Part shown: in pieces, positions 16,685 to 26,058 of the stretch
How positions within the stretch are numbered: the stretch's first letter is position 1
Layout of the letters: each line of letters begins with the position of its first letter
From: Clostridium rectalis
GTDB taxonomy: Bacteria; Bacillota; Clostridia; Clostridiales; Clostridiaceae
NCBI RefSeq assembly: GCF_900626095.1
Contig: NZ_UYZZ01000015.1
Location: forward strand, 1 to 36,007
Direction of reading: 5' to 3'
Length of the DNA: 36,007 nucleotides
The notes under the pieces: generated by a model
Told to the model about the DNA's origin: nothing
Seen by the model: only the letters and a program-made list of their open reading frames with translations
Databases searched by the model: none
Position numbers and translations under genes: made by a program

Positions 16685-19600
16685 ATGAATAGCTATGTAG
16701 TACATCATTTACATGATGATACCTCAAACTGTAATGGTTTTGCTGATTCTTGTACAAAATATGATGAATATATAAAGATGGCTAAAAAATCAAATATGAA
16801 AGCAATAGCTTTTAGTAATCATGGTGGAATTTATGATTGGGTAAAAAAGAAACAAGCCTGTGATAAAGCCAAAATAAAATATATACATGGAGTTGAATTA
16901 TATTTATGTATTAATTTAGAAGACAATATAAGAGGGTGGCATATTGGATTATATTCTAAAAACTGGGAAGGCATCAAAGAGTTAAATACTTTAATGAGTA
17001 TGGCAACATCTAAGGGAGAAAAAGAAGATAATTCAGATAGACATATGTATTATAACCCAAGAATATCTTTTTCAGAACTGATGAACACATCTTCAAATAT
17101 AATAATTACTACAGCTTGTTTAGCATCACCATTATGGCAATTATCAGATAAATCTGTATTAAAAAAAGAAAACGGAACAGAAATATATAAATATAATATA
17201 CAAAAAAGAGATGAATTACTTAATTGGTTATCTAAAAATAAAGATAGATGTTTTTTAGAAGTGCAATATCATAATTGTGAACATCAAAAATTATTTAATA
17301 AGCAATTGTATGAATGGCATAAAAAATATAATATACCTTTAATAGCAGGAACAGATACTCATTCATCAACTAGATATAAAGCCGAATGTAGAAAAGTATT
17401 GCAAAAGGCAAAAGATAGTTTTTATGGTGAAGAAGATGAATTTGATTTAGTATGGAAAACTTATGATGAATTAATAAAATGCTTTGAAAATCAAAATGTT
17501 TTACCTAAAGAAGTTTATATGAAAGCTATTAATAATACAAATAAATTAGCTGATATGGTTGAAGATTTTGAGTTAGATAGAACTTTTAAATATCCAGATC
17601 TTTATGGGAATAATGCAAATCAATTATGGAAAAAACTAATAGAAAAAAAATTAAAAGAAAAAATAGATAAAAATATTATAGATAAAAAAAATATAAAAAA
17701 ATATAAAAAAAGAATAATTGAAGAATTTAAAGCTATGTCAAAACAAAATATGGAGAGTTTTATGATGTTTATGTCTGAACTAATGACATGGTGTAGAGAA
17801 AACGACATTCATTCTTCACCATGCAGAGGTTCAGTGGGAGGAAGTTTAATCGCATATATAACTGATGTTATAGATGTAGACCCTATAATTTGGAATACTG
17901 TGTTTTCAAGATTTTGTAATGCGGATAGAATATCTTTAGCAGATATTGACCAAGATTTTAGTCCATCAGATAGAAAAAAGGTTTATCAATACATAATTAA
18001 TAGATTTGGTAATAAAAATGTGTCATATATATTATCACTTAGCACAATACAAGATAGAGGTAGCATTGATGTATTAGCAAAAGGCTTAGATTATAAAGAT
18101 TTGTCTGTTGTAAAAAAAATAAAAAACAGTTTTGATGAAATTTTTGCAGAATATTCTAAAATAATTCAAGAAGAAGTCAATCTTGAAGAATTAGAAGAAG
18201 CAACTAGTAAATCTCCTAATTTTGATGACTACCATTTATATATAGAGAGAATTAGAAATAAAGAAAAACTTAGTAAAGTTAAAGAATTGAATAATAAATG
18301 GGAACAATTAAGACAAAGCAATAAAGAATTGTTTTATTACTTTGATGGTATAAAAGGTACAATTATTGCAAAAGGTAATCATCCAGCAGGAATGATAGGA
18401 AGCCCTATTACATTATATGATAATTTGGGGATTTTTTATAAAAAGGGTGATGAAAATTTCCCCGTTTCATTTTGTTCAATGAAAGCAGTAGATTTTTTAA
18501 ATTATGTTAAATTTGATATATTGGGCTTAAAAACAATAGGTATTATTCAAGATACATATAAACTAATAAATAAACAATGGAAATATGCACATGAAATTAA
18601 TTGGAAAGATAATAAAGTATGGGAAGATATGAATACAAGCAATGTTGGACTGTTTCAATTTGAAGGAGATTTTGCATTTGATTTATTATCTAAATTTAAA
18701 TGTAAAACAATTAATGATATGTCATTAGTAAATGCTTCTTTAAGACCTAGTGGAAAATCATATAGAAATAGATTAATAAAAAAAGAAATTAATCAAAATC
18801 CTTCAGAAGAGATAAATAATTTATTAAAAGATAATTATGGGTATTTGGTCTTTCAAGAAGATACTATTAAGTTCTTAACCGATATATGTGATTTTAGTGG
18901 TTCTCTTGCTGATACTACCCGAAGATGCATTGGGAAAAAAGATGTTAAGGGGCTTCAAGAACAATTACCTAAAATTTTAGAAGGTTATTGTAATCATTCA
19001 AAAAAAACAAGAGAAATTGCAGAAAAAGAAGCAAAAGAGTTTATACAAATCGTATCTGATTCATCAGAATATCAATTTGGATATAATCATTCAACAGGTT
19101 ATTCAATGAATGGATTTTATTGTGCGATGTTAAGACATTATTATCCTTTAGAGTTTATAACTTCATATTTAAATTGGGCAGAAACAGAAGAAGATATTAG
19201 ACAAGGAATAAAATTAGCTAAAACAAAAGGAATTAAACTTAATGACTATAAATTCAGATATTCAAAAGCAGAATATATGTATGATAAATCAACAAATTCT
19301 ATTTACAAAGGGGTAGGCTCTATAAAATTCTTAAATGAGCAAGCATCCAATGAATTATATGATTTAAGAAATAATAAATATAATAGTTTTATAGATTTGT
19401 TAAAAGATTTAAATATAAAAACATCTATTAATTCAAGACAATTAGAGATTTTAATTAAATTAGACTATTTTTCTGAGTTTGGTAAATCTAAAAAGTTATT
19501 AAAAATTATGAATATAATGGATGTTTTATATGACAAAAAACAAATAAAAAAAGATAAAATAATAGAATTAGGATTGACAGAGGATTTGATCAAAAAATAT

Positions 19601-20035
19601 TCAAACAAAGAAACTGCTAAATTATTTAAAGATATTGATATGGAAGGAATGATTCAAGAATTAGTTACAAATATTCCAAATAAAGATATATCAATAAAAG
19701 ATAAATTATCTGCTGAGATAGAATATTTAGGATATCCAACAACAACAATTTCAAAAGCAAGTAATGGATTTTATTTTGTGTTGGAATTACAAATATTTAA
19801 AAATAAAAGGTCAATTACATATTATCCAAAAGTATATAATATAAAAAATGGAGAGATTAAAAAAATGAAAATAAAAGACTATATATTATTTTCAGAAAAT
19901 CCTTTTAAGGAAGGTAATATTATTAAGGTTTTAGAAGATCATAAGGAATCTAAAAGAAAAAAAGATGAAAATGGTAAATGGCATCAATCTAAAACAGAAT
20001 TTAATGAAGTTGTAGATTTATGGGAGGTTTATTAG
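16685..20035 (+). CDS. dnaE: DnaE-type DNA polymerase III alpha subunit with PHP domain, 1116 aa
   Basis: C-family replicative polymerase. The PHP domain is complete: HHLHDDTS at the N-terminus, FSNHGG, GVELY, EVQYH and GTDTHSS (about 222-228), so metal binding and possibly proofreading are retained. Catalytic aspartates are Asp420 and Asp422 (ADIDQDF) and Asp611 (KFDILGLKT). PCRGSVGGSLIAYI and FGYNHSTGYSMNGF are typical palm/finger motifs. At 1116 aa it has the size of DnaE, with no internal DnaQ-like exonuclease as in PolC. Excellent SD (AAAGGAGA). Its TAG stop overlaps the GTG start of the next gene (TAGTG), suggesting translational coupling. Confidence 0.92.
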   Translation: MNSYVVHHLHDDTSNCNGFADSCTKYDEYIKMAKKSNMKAIAFSNHGGIYDWVKKKQACDKAKIKYIHGVELYLCINLEDNIRGWHIGLYSKNWEGIKELNTLMSMATSKGEKEDNSDRHMYYNPRISFSELMNTSSNIIITTACLASPLWQLSDKSVLKKENGTEIYKYNIQKRDELLNWLSKNKDRCFLEVQYHNCEHQKLFNKQLYEWHKKYNIPLIAGTDTHSSTRYKAECRKVLQKAKDSFYGEEDEFDLVWKTYDELIKCFENQNVLPKEVYMKAINNTNKLADMVEDFELDRTFKYPDLYGNNANQLWKKLIEKKLKEKIDKNIIDKKNIKKYKKRIIEEFKAMSKQNMESFMMFMSELMTWCRENDIHSSPCRGSVGGSLIAYITDVIDVDPIIWNTVFSRFCNADRISLADIDQDFSPSDRKKVYQYIINRFGNKNVSYILSLSTIQDRGSIDVLAKGLDYKDLSVVKKIKNSFDEIFAEYSKIIQEEVNLEELEEATSKSPNFDDYHLYIERIRNKEKLSKVKELNNKWEQLRQSNKELFYYFDGIKGTIIAKGNHPAGMIGSPITLYDNLGIFYKKGDENFPVSFCSMKAVDFLNYVKFDILGLKTIGIIQDTYKLINKQWKYAHEINWKDNKVWEDMNTSNVGLFQFEGDFAFDLLSKFKCKTINDMSLVNASLRPSGKSYRNRLIKKEINQNPSEEINNLLKDNYGYLVFQEDTIKFLTDICDFSGSLADTTRRCIGKKDVKGLQEQLPKILEGYCNHSKKTREIAEKEAKEFIQIVSDSSEYQFGYNHSTGYSMNGFYCAMLRHYYPLEFITSYLNWAETEEDIRQGIKLAKTKGIKLNDYKFRYSKAEYMYDKSTNSIYKGVGSIKFLNEQASNELYDLRNNKYNSFIDLLKDLNIKTSINSRQLEILIKLDYFSEFGKSKKLLKIMNIMDVLYDKKQIKKDKIIELGLTEDLIKKYSNKETAKLFKDIDMEGMIQELVTNIPNKDISIKDKLSAEIEYLGYPTTTISKASNGFYFVLELQIFKNKRSITYYPKVYNIKNGEIKKMKIKDYILFSENPFKEGNIIKVLEDHKESKRKKDENGKWHQSKTEFNEVVDLWEVY

Positions 20036-22278
20036 TGAAAGATAGTATAATTTATGAATTTAAATGTAGAGTCATATCTCCTAAGTTCGTTTCGGAGGAT
20101 TTTAAAATATATAAAATAGAAATAGATAAAAATATTTATCCTGATTTAAAACAGAATAATAAAAAGGAATATATAATAGTTGGGAATATACATAATTTAG
20201 TGCCTGATATAGAATATACTATAAGAGCAACAGAAGAAAATAAGAAATATGGTTATCAATATAAAGTTTTAAATGTTAAAAGAGAAAAACCTACTAATAA
20301 AACTACTGCTAAGAAATTTCTTACAGAAGTTTTAACTTATAAAGAAGCTGACGTGTTATTAAAGGTATATCCTGATATTATAGATAAAGTAATCAAGAAT
20401 GATTTAGATGATATAGATTTGTCTTTAACAAAAGGAATAAAAGAGAAAAAATTTGAAAAAATAAAAAATAATATAATAGAAAATTTTTGTTTAATAGATT
20501 TAATAGATGAGTTTGGTGGAAATTTATCTATTAATATCATAAAAAAATTATATGATAAATTCACATCTACAAAAACCATTAAACAACAAATGAAAGCAAA
20601 CCCCTATAATTGTCTTTGTCGATTATCAAGAGTGGGTTTTAAAACAGCAGATTCCATTTTATTAGGAATGGAAGAACAATTTCAAAATAATCAAATAAAA
20701 GATAATTTTCAATTTGATTATGATTTAAAAACATCAGAAACTAGAATGAAAGCTTGTATAAATTATATATTAGAAGAAAATGAATCTAATGGAAATACTA
20801 GAATTGATTTAAAAGAAATTAGAAAAGAATGTAATAAGTTAACCCCTCAATGTATTCAATATTTTGTTAAAATAATTAAAAATTCTAAAGACTTATATTT
20901 AGATATGAATTCAAAAACTTTATCACTAAAAAAAACTTATGAAACTGAGAGATATATAGCTGAAAAAGTAAATCATATGTTAAAAAATAAGAATCAAAAA
21001 TGGAATATTCCTTATGAAATATATAGAGAAGATAAAGATATTATATTAACAAACGAGCAATTAAATACTTTAAGAGGGGTGTGTCAGCACAATGTTAGTA
21101 TATTAACAGCACCAGCAGGGGCAGGGAAAAGCCAATCTGTTAAAATGGTTGTTAATATGTTAGAAGACAATGATAAAACTTATTTGTTGGCTACCCCAAC
21201 AGGAAAAAGTTCAGAAGTATTAGCTACTTATGTAGATAGAGATGCAGGTACAATACATAGACAATTAAAATATAATCCATCTGAAGACCCTGCTTGGGGA
21301 TTTAATGAAGATAATAAATTAAAGGTAGACACTGTAATTATAGATGAATTCGGAATGACAGATATTTATTTGATGAAACATTTATTAGATGCTATAGATT
21401 TTGAAAATACTAAACTATTATTAGTTTTTGACAGTTATCAGTTAAGTAGTGTTGGTTGTGGAAATATAGCTCATGATCTACTTACTAGCAAAATTATACC
21501 TACTACATTCTTAACTAAAATATTTAGGTATAACGAAGGTGGATTAATGCAAATAGTTACTAAGATAAGAAATGGAGAACAGTTTCTACCAGATGATTTT
21601 AAAGGTGTTAAAATATTTGGACAAAAAAAGGATTATATATATTTAGAAAGACCTCAAAATATGATTATAAGTGAAATATTGAAAATTTATGCTAAATTAT
21701 TAAAAGATGATTTTAGCATAAATGATGTTATGGTGTTATCAGCTTATAATAAAGGAGAGTATGGTACTAAAAATATTAATAATTATATACAACAATTAAT
21801 ACAGAAAAATAAAGATAACAAATATATGCAAAGGGGAGATACTAAATTCTATAAAGGAGATAAAATTATTCAAATAAAAAATAATTATAAAGCTATTAAT
21901 GTATATGAAGAAATTGCATCTGTTTATAATGGAAATACAGGAGTTGTAATTGATATTGGATGGAATGAAATGATAGTCGACTTTGGAAAAGAACAAATTA
22001 TATATACTAAAGAAAACTTAGATGAAATAGAATTAGGGTATTGTATTTCTATACATAAGGCACAAGGTGACAACAGTAAAAACATAATTTTAATTTCACC
22101 TAAAGCACATACTTTTATGTTAAATTCTAATTTGTTATATGTTGGAGGGACTAGGGCTAAATTAAGAGTATTTCATATTGGAAATATAAGAACTATAAAC
22201 AAAGCACTAAAGAAAAAAGAAAATTTACAAAGAAATACATTCTTAAAAGATTTATTAATAGAACTAAATACAAAATAA
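20035..22278 (+). CDS. RecD2-like SF1B helicase, 747 aa
   Basis: 5'-3' DNA helicase of the RecD2/TraA group. The N-terminal 300 residues contain an OB-like and helix-hairpin-helix region (ANPYNCLCRLSRVGFKTADSI, about 185-205) typical of RecD2. Motor motifs: Walker A PAGAGKS (360-366), Walker B DE (437-438, VIIDEFGM), LLLVFDSYQLSSVG (motif III), then SIHKAQGDNSKN (motif V, UvrD_C_2) and YVGGTRAKLRVF (motif VI). The GTG start is chosen because GGGAGG lies 7 bases upstream; an in-frame ATG at 20020 precedes this SD. It likely removes obstacles or helps fork restart together with the polymerase it is coupled to. Confidence 0.87.
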   Translation: MKDSIIYEFKCRVISPKFVSEDFKIYKIEIDKNIYPDLKQNNKKEYIIVGNIHNLVPDIEYTIRATEENKKYGYQYKVLNVKREKPTNKTTAKKFLTEVLTYKEADVLLKVYPDIIDKVIKNDLDDIDLSLTKGIKEKKFEKIKNNIIENFCLIDLIDEFGGNLSINIIKKLYDKFTSTKTIKQQMKANPYNCLCRLSRVGFKTADSILLGMEEQFQNNQIKDNFQFDYDLKTSETRMKACINYILEENESNGNTRIDLKEIRKECNKLTPQCIQYFVKIIKNSKDLYLDMNSKTLSLKKTYETERYIAEKVNHMLKNKNQKWNIPYEIYREDKDIILTNEQLNTLRGVCQHNVSILTAPAGAGKSQSVKMVVNMLEDNDKTYLLATPTGKSSEVLATYVDRDAGTIHRQLKYNPSEDPAWGFNEDNKLKVDTVIIDEFGMTDIYLMKHLLDAIDFENTKLLLVFDSYQLSSVGCGNIAHDLLTSKIIPTTFLTKIFRYNEGGLMQIVTKIRNGEQFLPDDFKGVKIFGQKKDYIYLERPQNMIISEILKIYAKLLKDDFSINDVMVLSAYNKGEYGTKNINNYIQQLIQKNKDNKYMQRGDTKFYKGDKIIQIKNNYKAINVYEEIASVYNGNTGVVIDIGWNEMIVDFGKEQIIYTKENLDEIELGYCISIHKAQGDNSKNIILISPKAHTFMLNSNLLYVGGTRAKLRVFHIGNIRTINKALKKKENLQRNTFLKDLLIELNTK

Positions 22279-22293
22279 TTTAACGAATATTAT

Positions 22294-22322
22294 TTGACAA
22301 ACATAAAATAATTTGATAAAAT
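22294..22322 (+). promoter_or_regulatory. Sigma-70-type promoter before the RNase H gene
   Basis: TTGACA, 17-base spacer AACATAAAATAATTTGA, then TAAAAT. The spacer matches that of the promoter at 8287 in 16 of 17 positions. A 12-bp dyad begins 2 bases after the -10 box and covers the predicted start site. Confidence 0.8.
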
Positions 22323-22323
22323 A

Positions 22324-22358
22324 AGATTACAGGTTAAGGGAAATAAAACCTGTAATCT
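22324..22358 (+). promoter_or_regulatory. 12-bp perfect dyad at the start of the RNase H transcript
   Basis: AGATTACAGGTT (22324-22335) and AACCTGTAATCT (22347-22358), loop of 11 bases. It overlaps the transcription start and ends 5 bases before the SD GAGGGG. No T tract follows, so it is either an operator or a 5' RNA hairpin affecting mRNA stability or translation. Confidence 0.6.
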
Positions 22359-22377
22359 AAAGAGGGGAGTATAGTTA

Positions 22378-23013
22378 ATGAAAAATACAATTATAATATA
22401 TTGTGACGGTGGCTGTAGAGGAAACCAAAAAAAAGATAATATAGGTGGATGGGGTGCTATTTTAAATCAAAATGGTACAGACAATAAGAAAGAGATATAC
22501 GGAAATAAGGTTAACACAACAAATAATCAGATGGAATTGACAGCTTGCATTAAATCTCTAGAAGCAATTAAAAGGGATGTAAGACCTATATGTAACATTG
22601 AAATACATTCAGATAGTGCTTATCTAGTTAATGGTATGAATAGTTGGATTCATGGTTGGTTACAAAAGAATTGGAGAAATTCACAAAAGAAACCTGTTGA
22701 AAATAAAGAGCTATGGCAACAAATATTAGAATTAACAAAACAGTTTAAAGATGTAACTTTTAATAAATGCAAAGGACACGATGGTGTAGAATTGAATGAA
22801 AGAGCAGATGAATTAGCTAACATTGCTATGGATGAATTAGAAAATAAGGAAACAGTTGATATAGATAAGAATACAGAATTACAAACTATCTTAGGAAATT
22901 TAAAATCTAATAAAAGAAAATTAGAAGAATTAGATATGAAAGGATGTATAGAAGATGCTATACAAAATCTTAATTTGGTAATAGAAAATATTAATAATGA
23001 GTTAGATGAATAA
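22378..23013 (+). CDS. rnhA: Ribonuclease HI with C-terminal extension, 211 aa
   Basis: Degrades RNA in RNA-DNA hybrids, removing primers made by the primase encoded upstream. The fold starts at IIIYCDGGCRGN. The four catalytic acids are present: Asp10, Glu53 (QMELTA), Asp79 (IHSDSAYL) and Asp144 (ERADELA), with His134 (KGHDG). The RNase H domain ends near residue 155; about 55 further residues form a charged helical tail (LKSNKRKLEELDMKGC...). It has its own promoter with a dyad, so it can be regulated apart from the polymerase operon. Confidence 0.92.
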   Translation: MKNTIIIYCDGGCRGNQKKDNIGGWGAILNQNGTDNKKEIYGNKVNTTNNQMELTACIKSLEAIKRDVRPICNIEIHSDSAYLVNGMNSWIHGWLQKNWRNSQKKPVENKELWQQILELTKQFKDVTFNKCKGHDGVELNERADELANIAMDELENKETVDIDKNTELQTILGNLKSNKRKLEELDMKGCIEDAIQNLNLVIENINNELDE

Positions 23014-23243
23014 ATTTTATATACAAGCTTATATATCAGTCAGAAATGAAAAAATCTAAAAATTTACAAAAATAAATTTAAAATCAATACAGATGCGTTT
23101 TAACCAAAATGACTAAAATTACAAAAAACTTATTTTAAGAATGGCTTAACCAAGCCATTTGCAAGGGGTAAAAATGATATAAAATAAGAATTTTATAGTA
23201 ATTATAAAACAATTTAATAATACAATAAAAGGAGAGTGTTATA
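23014..23243. other. Intergenic region with a dyad and promoter-like motif
   Basis: This 230-base gap holds no convincing ORF. AATGGCTT (23140-23147), loop AACC, AAGCCATT (23152-23159) is a perfect 8-bp dyad. A copy of the recurrent motif (ATTATAAAACAATTTAA, 23201-23217) is followed by TAATAC, a plausible -10, but no good -35 is present. The ATGACTAAAATTACAAAA segment resembles one in the 9783-10103 gap. Confidence 0.45.
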
Positions 23244-23852
23244 ATGGAAAAATTTTATATAGCAACAAGACCAAGTAAATATTATCAAGACTTGCAGGAG
23301 TACATACAAAGACGAGAAAAACAAAAAGAATTCGTGTTTAAATTTTTAAGAGAAAAAGGTATTCAAGCAAAAGAATACTGGCTATATGGTGATGGACTTT
23401 GTGATATACCATTTTCAGAAGAAGATAAAAAAGACATTTCTTTATCAATAATACCAACTGATGAGGATAAAGAAAGTTTAAGTAAACAATTGTATAAACC
23501 AGATCAATATGAACTATGTAGTTTTAAAAAGAATAGTAAAATAGGTAAAGAATTTGAACAGTATTGTATAGATAATAAGATAATTATAAATTTATTAAAA
23601 CCAAGAATAGGTGATTATTTTAAATCCACTTCTACTAATAATTTATCTTTAGGCGGATATAGATTAAGTCAATTTGAATTGGAGCATAAGCTATATGTTA
23701 AATTAGATAGTCATAAAATAAATGAAGAAACCAAAGCTCCTGAAGGGTTTATTGAAATTAAATTAAGTGAATTTTATAAAAAGAGGAAAGAAGTGAGATA
23801 TGGGAAGAAAGGGAAGCATATTATGGAGGAAGTTCACTTGAATGCATGGTGA
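23244..23852 (+). CDS. Hypothetical phage protein, 202 aa
   Basis: SD AAAGGAGA lies 8 bases before the ATG. Mixed alpha/beta soluble protein: a helical N-terminus (YYQDLQEYIQRREKQKEFVFKFLREKG), then a segment with GDYFKSTSTNNLSLGGYRLSQFE and EGFIEIKLSEFYKKRKEVRYGKKG. No catalytic motif or family is recognised. A possible small gene overlaps its last codons. Confidence 0.6.
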   Translation: MEKFYIATRPSKYYQDLQEYIQRREKQKEFVFKFLREKGIQAKEYWLYGDGLCDIPFSEEDKKDISLSIIPTDEDKESLSKQLYKPDQYELCSFKKNSKIGKEFEQYCIDNKIIINLLKPRIGDYFKSTSTNNLSLGGYRLSQFELEHKLYVKLDSHKINEETKAPEGFIEIKLSEFYKKRKEVRYGKKGKHIMEEVHLNAW

Positions 23853-23962
23853 AATTAAATTCTTATTTAGATAAGTATTTATTATATATTATTGTTCAAT
23901 TTGATGAAGTAATAAAACGAGGGATGCTTGAAGACTATTGGAAAAATAATTTTATAAAATGA
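23846..23962 (+). CDS. Small hypothetical protein overlapping the previous stop, 38 aa
   Basis: The frame starts ATGGTGA across the TGA stop of the upstream gene, so translation could be coupled. It reads MVKLNSYLDKYLLYIIVQF then a charged part ending YWKNNFIK. An SD (GGAGG) is present but about 17 bases upstream, so coupling rather than direct initiation would be needed. No function recognised. Confidence 0.4.
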   Translation: MVKLNSYLDKYLLYIIVQFDEVIKRGMLEDYWKNNFIK

Positions 23963-23994
23963 TTCTTTTATTAAAAACTTAGGAGATGATTAAA

Positions 23995-24612
23995 ATTTTA
24001 GATATTCAAGATAAAGGGTTTCTTAAAGATATGATAAATATAGCCTTAGAAACAAAAGATAAAAAATGGTTTAATCAATTAACAGAAGAATTAAATAAGT
24101 TAGAAAAAGAAGATAATATAGAATTAGATTTATTTAATCCTAAAAATAACCAAGAAGGGCATTGTGATTTATTAAGATATGAGTATTATATATTTCAAAA
24201 TGATTGTGATTTAGTTGAGGGTTATCCTTTAGCAATCACAGGCAATAAAATTCATGGAAGTATAAATGATGTAGAAATTTTAAATAAAATAGAATTAATT
24301 GTTCGAGCAAAAGACAATAGAGAATATAAAAATGGGGATAAAATATCCAGATTAGAACTAGAAATATGTGATGATAATGATTTAATATTTACTGCTTTTT
24401 GGCTATTAGGTTATCTTGGAGGACGGGTAAATATGAATAACTATTGTAATATTATTAAGCAAGAAAATGAAATGTTAGAAAAGCAAGTAGAAAATTTAAA
24501 AAAGTATAATGATTTATTAAAATCAGGATTAAAGACATTGCAAGATAATCATTTAAATAATAAAAAAAAGAAGAGATTTAAACTAATTGATTTAAATTTT
24601 TGGAAGAGATAA
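23995..24612 (+). CDS. Hypothetical protein with C-terminal coiled coil, 205 aa, probable ATT start
   Basis: An ATG at 23986 is part of the SD itself (AGGAGATGAT) with zero spacing and is unlikely to be used. The ATT at 23995 lies 9 bases after AGGAG and gives M(ATT)LDIQDKGFLKDMI. Residues 40-135 form a probable globular domain (CDLLRYEYYIF, IELIVRAKDNREYKNGDKISRLELEI). A short hydrophobic segment (FTAFWLLGYLGG) precedes a coiled coil (QENEMLEKQVENLKKYND) and a basic tail. Possibly a membrane- or filament-associated protein; the family is unknown. Confidence 0.55.
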   Translation: MLDIQDKGFLKDMINIALETKDKKWFNQLTEELNKLEKEDNIELDLFNPKNNQEGHCDLLRYEYYIFQNDCDLVEGYPLAITGNKIHGSINDVEILNKIELIVRAKDNREYKNGDKISRLELEICDDNDLIFTAFWLLGYLGGRVNMNNYCNIIKQENEMLEKQVENLKKYNDLLKSGLKTLQDNHLNNKKKKRFKLIDLNFWKR

Positions 24613-24678
24613 GTGTTAATGTAAATAATTTAATAAAATCAGTAAATCAGTAAATTAGAAAGGACTTAGGTGAGAAAA

Positions 24679-24963
24679 ATGAATAAAATATTTGAGACAA
24701 CAGGAGTAAACGAAAATAAGTTGACATTATATATATTATGTAACTCTAAAAAAGAAGTAAACAAATTAAGTGATTATCTTTGGGAAGATAGAAGAAAAGG
24801 AGAAATAATAGAACATGATATAGAAGATAATTGCTGTTATTATGATTATAGTAAAGAAGAATTGGTTAAAATACCTTTTAGAGATTTAATTAAAGAAAAA
24901 AGATTAGATTTACATAAAGAATATAATAAACCAGTAACGATTCATCATGTATATGCCGAATAG
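24679..24963 (+). CDS. Hypothetical phage protein, 94 aa
   Basis: ATG with SD AGGTGA 5 bases upstream; an in-frame GTG at 24670 with SD AAAGGA is the alternative and would add 3 residues. Short mixed alpha/beta protein with LTLYILCNSKKEVNKLSDYL near the start and VTIHHVYAE at the end. A motif copy (24621-24640) precedes it, and its stop abuts another (24961-24980). No function recognised. Confidence 0.55.
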   Translation: MNKIFETTGVNENKLTLYILCNSKKEVNKLSDYLWEDRRKGEIIEHDIEDNCCYYDYSKEELVKIPFRDLIKEKRLDLHKEYNKPVTIHHVYAE

Positions 24964-24993
24964 AAATAATTTAATAAAAATTAATACATAAAC

Positions 24994-25022
24994 TTGACAA
25001 ATATAGAATAATTTAGTAATAT
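24994..25022 (+). promoter_or_regulatory. Sigma-70-type promoter before the zinc-ribbon gene
   Basis: TTGACA, 17-base spacer AAATATAGAATAATTTAG, of which the last 17 count as the spacer, then TAATAT. Same architecture and spacer type as at 8287, 22294 and 31476. It lies 22 bases before the TTG start of the next gene, so the 5' leader is very short. Confidence 0.75.
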
Positions 25023-25044
25023 TGAAAAGGAAGGTTGAGGAAGA

Positions 25045-25386
25045 TTGAATAAGGGAAATATTTATTTTAATGAGTTTAAAGATATATTCAATAATCCAGA
25101 AATGTATTTAGAAGATGATGGGTTAAATTTATTATACGAATTTGTCACAGACTCTTTGAACATGTTGCAACAAAATCAAAAGAGAGAACTGAAACGAATA
25201 TTACAACGCATTGAAACAGAAATAGAAGTTCGAAGGCTTAATAATGACAAGTGTCCAAAATGCAATGAAGAATTAATAGTGCTAACGGAAAAGGATTGTG
25301 AAATGCTTGAGCATTTTGGTACAGAATGTCGTCAATTAATAAGTATTAGAAAATGTCCTAATTGTGGTTGGAAGTATGATGATTAG
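25045..25386 (+). CDS. Zinc-ribbon protein, 113 aa
   Basis: TTG start behind a purine-rich SD region (GGTTGAGGAAGA). The N-terminal 75 residues are helical (LYEFVTDSLNMLQQNQKRELKRILQRIETEIEVRR). The C-terminus is a zinc ribbon: CPKCNEEL, then CPNCGWKYDD, with two further cysteines between. It may bind nucleic acid or a protein partner. No enzyme motif is seen. It shares a transcript with the three envelope-related genes that follow. Confidence 0.65.
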   Translation: MNKGNIYFNEFKDIFNNPEMYLEDDGLNLLYEFVTDSLNMLQQNQKRELKRILQRIETEIEVRRLNNDKCPKCNEELIVLTEKDCEMLEHFGTECRQLISIRKCPNCGWKYDD

Positions 25387-25410
25387 GAAATAGGAAGGAA
25401 TGATTGTTTG

Positions 25411-25695
25411 ATGATATCGAAAAAATTATTAGCTATTATTTGTATTTTAGCTTTAAGTAATATGTATTTACTACATAGTAAGAATAAGAATGACCAGCAA
25501 ATACATACTCAACAAAAAACAATTAAAAAAGAGCAAACTAGAAACAAAATATTAACAAAAGAGATTGATAATAAGACTATTAGAATTAAAAATTTAGAAA
25601 AAAATATAAAAAATTTAGAAAAAAATATAAATAATTTAAGAAAGAAGAGTAAGCAATTAAAAAAGCTAAGCTATCGAGAGGAGGTGATTTATTAA
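25411..25695 (+). CDS. Membrane-anchored coiled-coil protein, 94 aa
   Basis: An N-terminal hydrophobic segment (KKLLAIICILALSNMYLL, about residues 4-21) is a signal anchor, followed by a charged coiled coil to the C-terminus. The repeat NLEKNIK is encoded by a near-perfect 21-base tandem duplication around 25589-25630. Topology is probably cytoplasmic N-terminus and extracellular coiled coil, as in spanin-like or division-type proteins. The SD of the next gene (AGGAGGTGAT) lies inside its last codons, so translation is coupled. An in-frame TTG one codon upstream is an alternative start. Confidence 0.6.
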   Translation: MISKKLLAIICILALSNMYLLHSKNKNDQQIHTQQKTIKKEQTRNKILTKEIDNKTIRIKNLEKNIKNLEKNINNLRKKSKQLKKLSYREEVIY

Positions 25696-25697
25696 AT

Positions 25698-26030
25698 ATT
25701 AAACAAATTAAGAAAATTAAGGTACATATAACATATTATACAAATATTGATAATGCACTTCAAGGCGGACAGTTAGATAAGAGAGGGAAAGATTTAACAT
25801 CCCATAATATGAAAGTATGTGCTATGCCTAAAGAGATTTCTTACGGGAGTATTTTACATATAGATGGTATGGGCAGTCATAAAGTAGTTGACTCAGGTGG
25901 GGCGATACGATGGCTAAATGAAAATAAAACAGAATGTAAAGTAGATATATTCATACCAAATGTTAGTGAACGGTGGATAATAAATAATACTGAGAATAGA
26001 ATAGTCGATGCTGTTCTATATATAAAATAA
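25698..26030 (+). CDS. 3D-domain (RlpA/MltA-like fold) protein, about 110 aa, non-canonical start
   Basis: The 3D (Asp-Asp-Asp) fold is visible: ITYYTNIDNALQGGQ at the N-terminus, ISYGSILHIDGMGSH, VVDSGGAIRW and KVDIFIPN. Two of the three aspartates are in place; the first (usually in AMDP) reads VCAMP. 3D domains occur in murein-active proteins. No signal peptide is encoded. The first in-frame ATG (25809) would delete half the domain, and the SD (AGGAGGTGAT) is upstream in frame with no ATG, GTG or TTG before the domain. The candidate start is ATT at 25698 (or TTA at 25692). The gene overlaps the membrane-coil gene, hinting that the two act together at the cell wall. Confidence 0.6.
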   Translation: MKQIKKIKVHITYYTNIDNALQGGQLDKRGKDLTSHNMKVCAMPKEISYGSILHIDGMGSHKVVDSGGAIRWLNENKTECKVDIFIPNVSERWIINNTENRIVDAVLYIK

Positions 26031-26058
26031 TTTAAAAAGAAAAGGAGATATCTTAATT

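Noticed and set aside
23040..23049. TCAGAAATGA also found twice in the IStron (34184 and 34207)
   Set aside because: A 10-base AT-rich match in 36 kb is expected by chance; no further shared context.
25589..25630. 21-base tandem repeat as a possible mobile-element footprint
   Set aside because: It encodes a repeated coiled-coil heptad (NLEKNIK) in frame, so simple in-gene duplication is sufficient.
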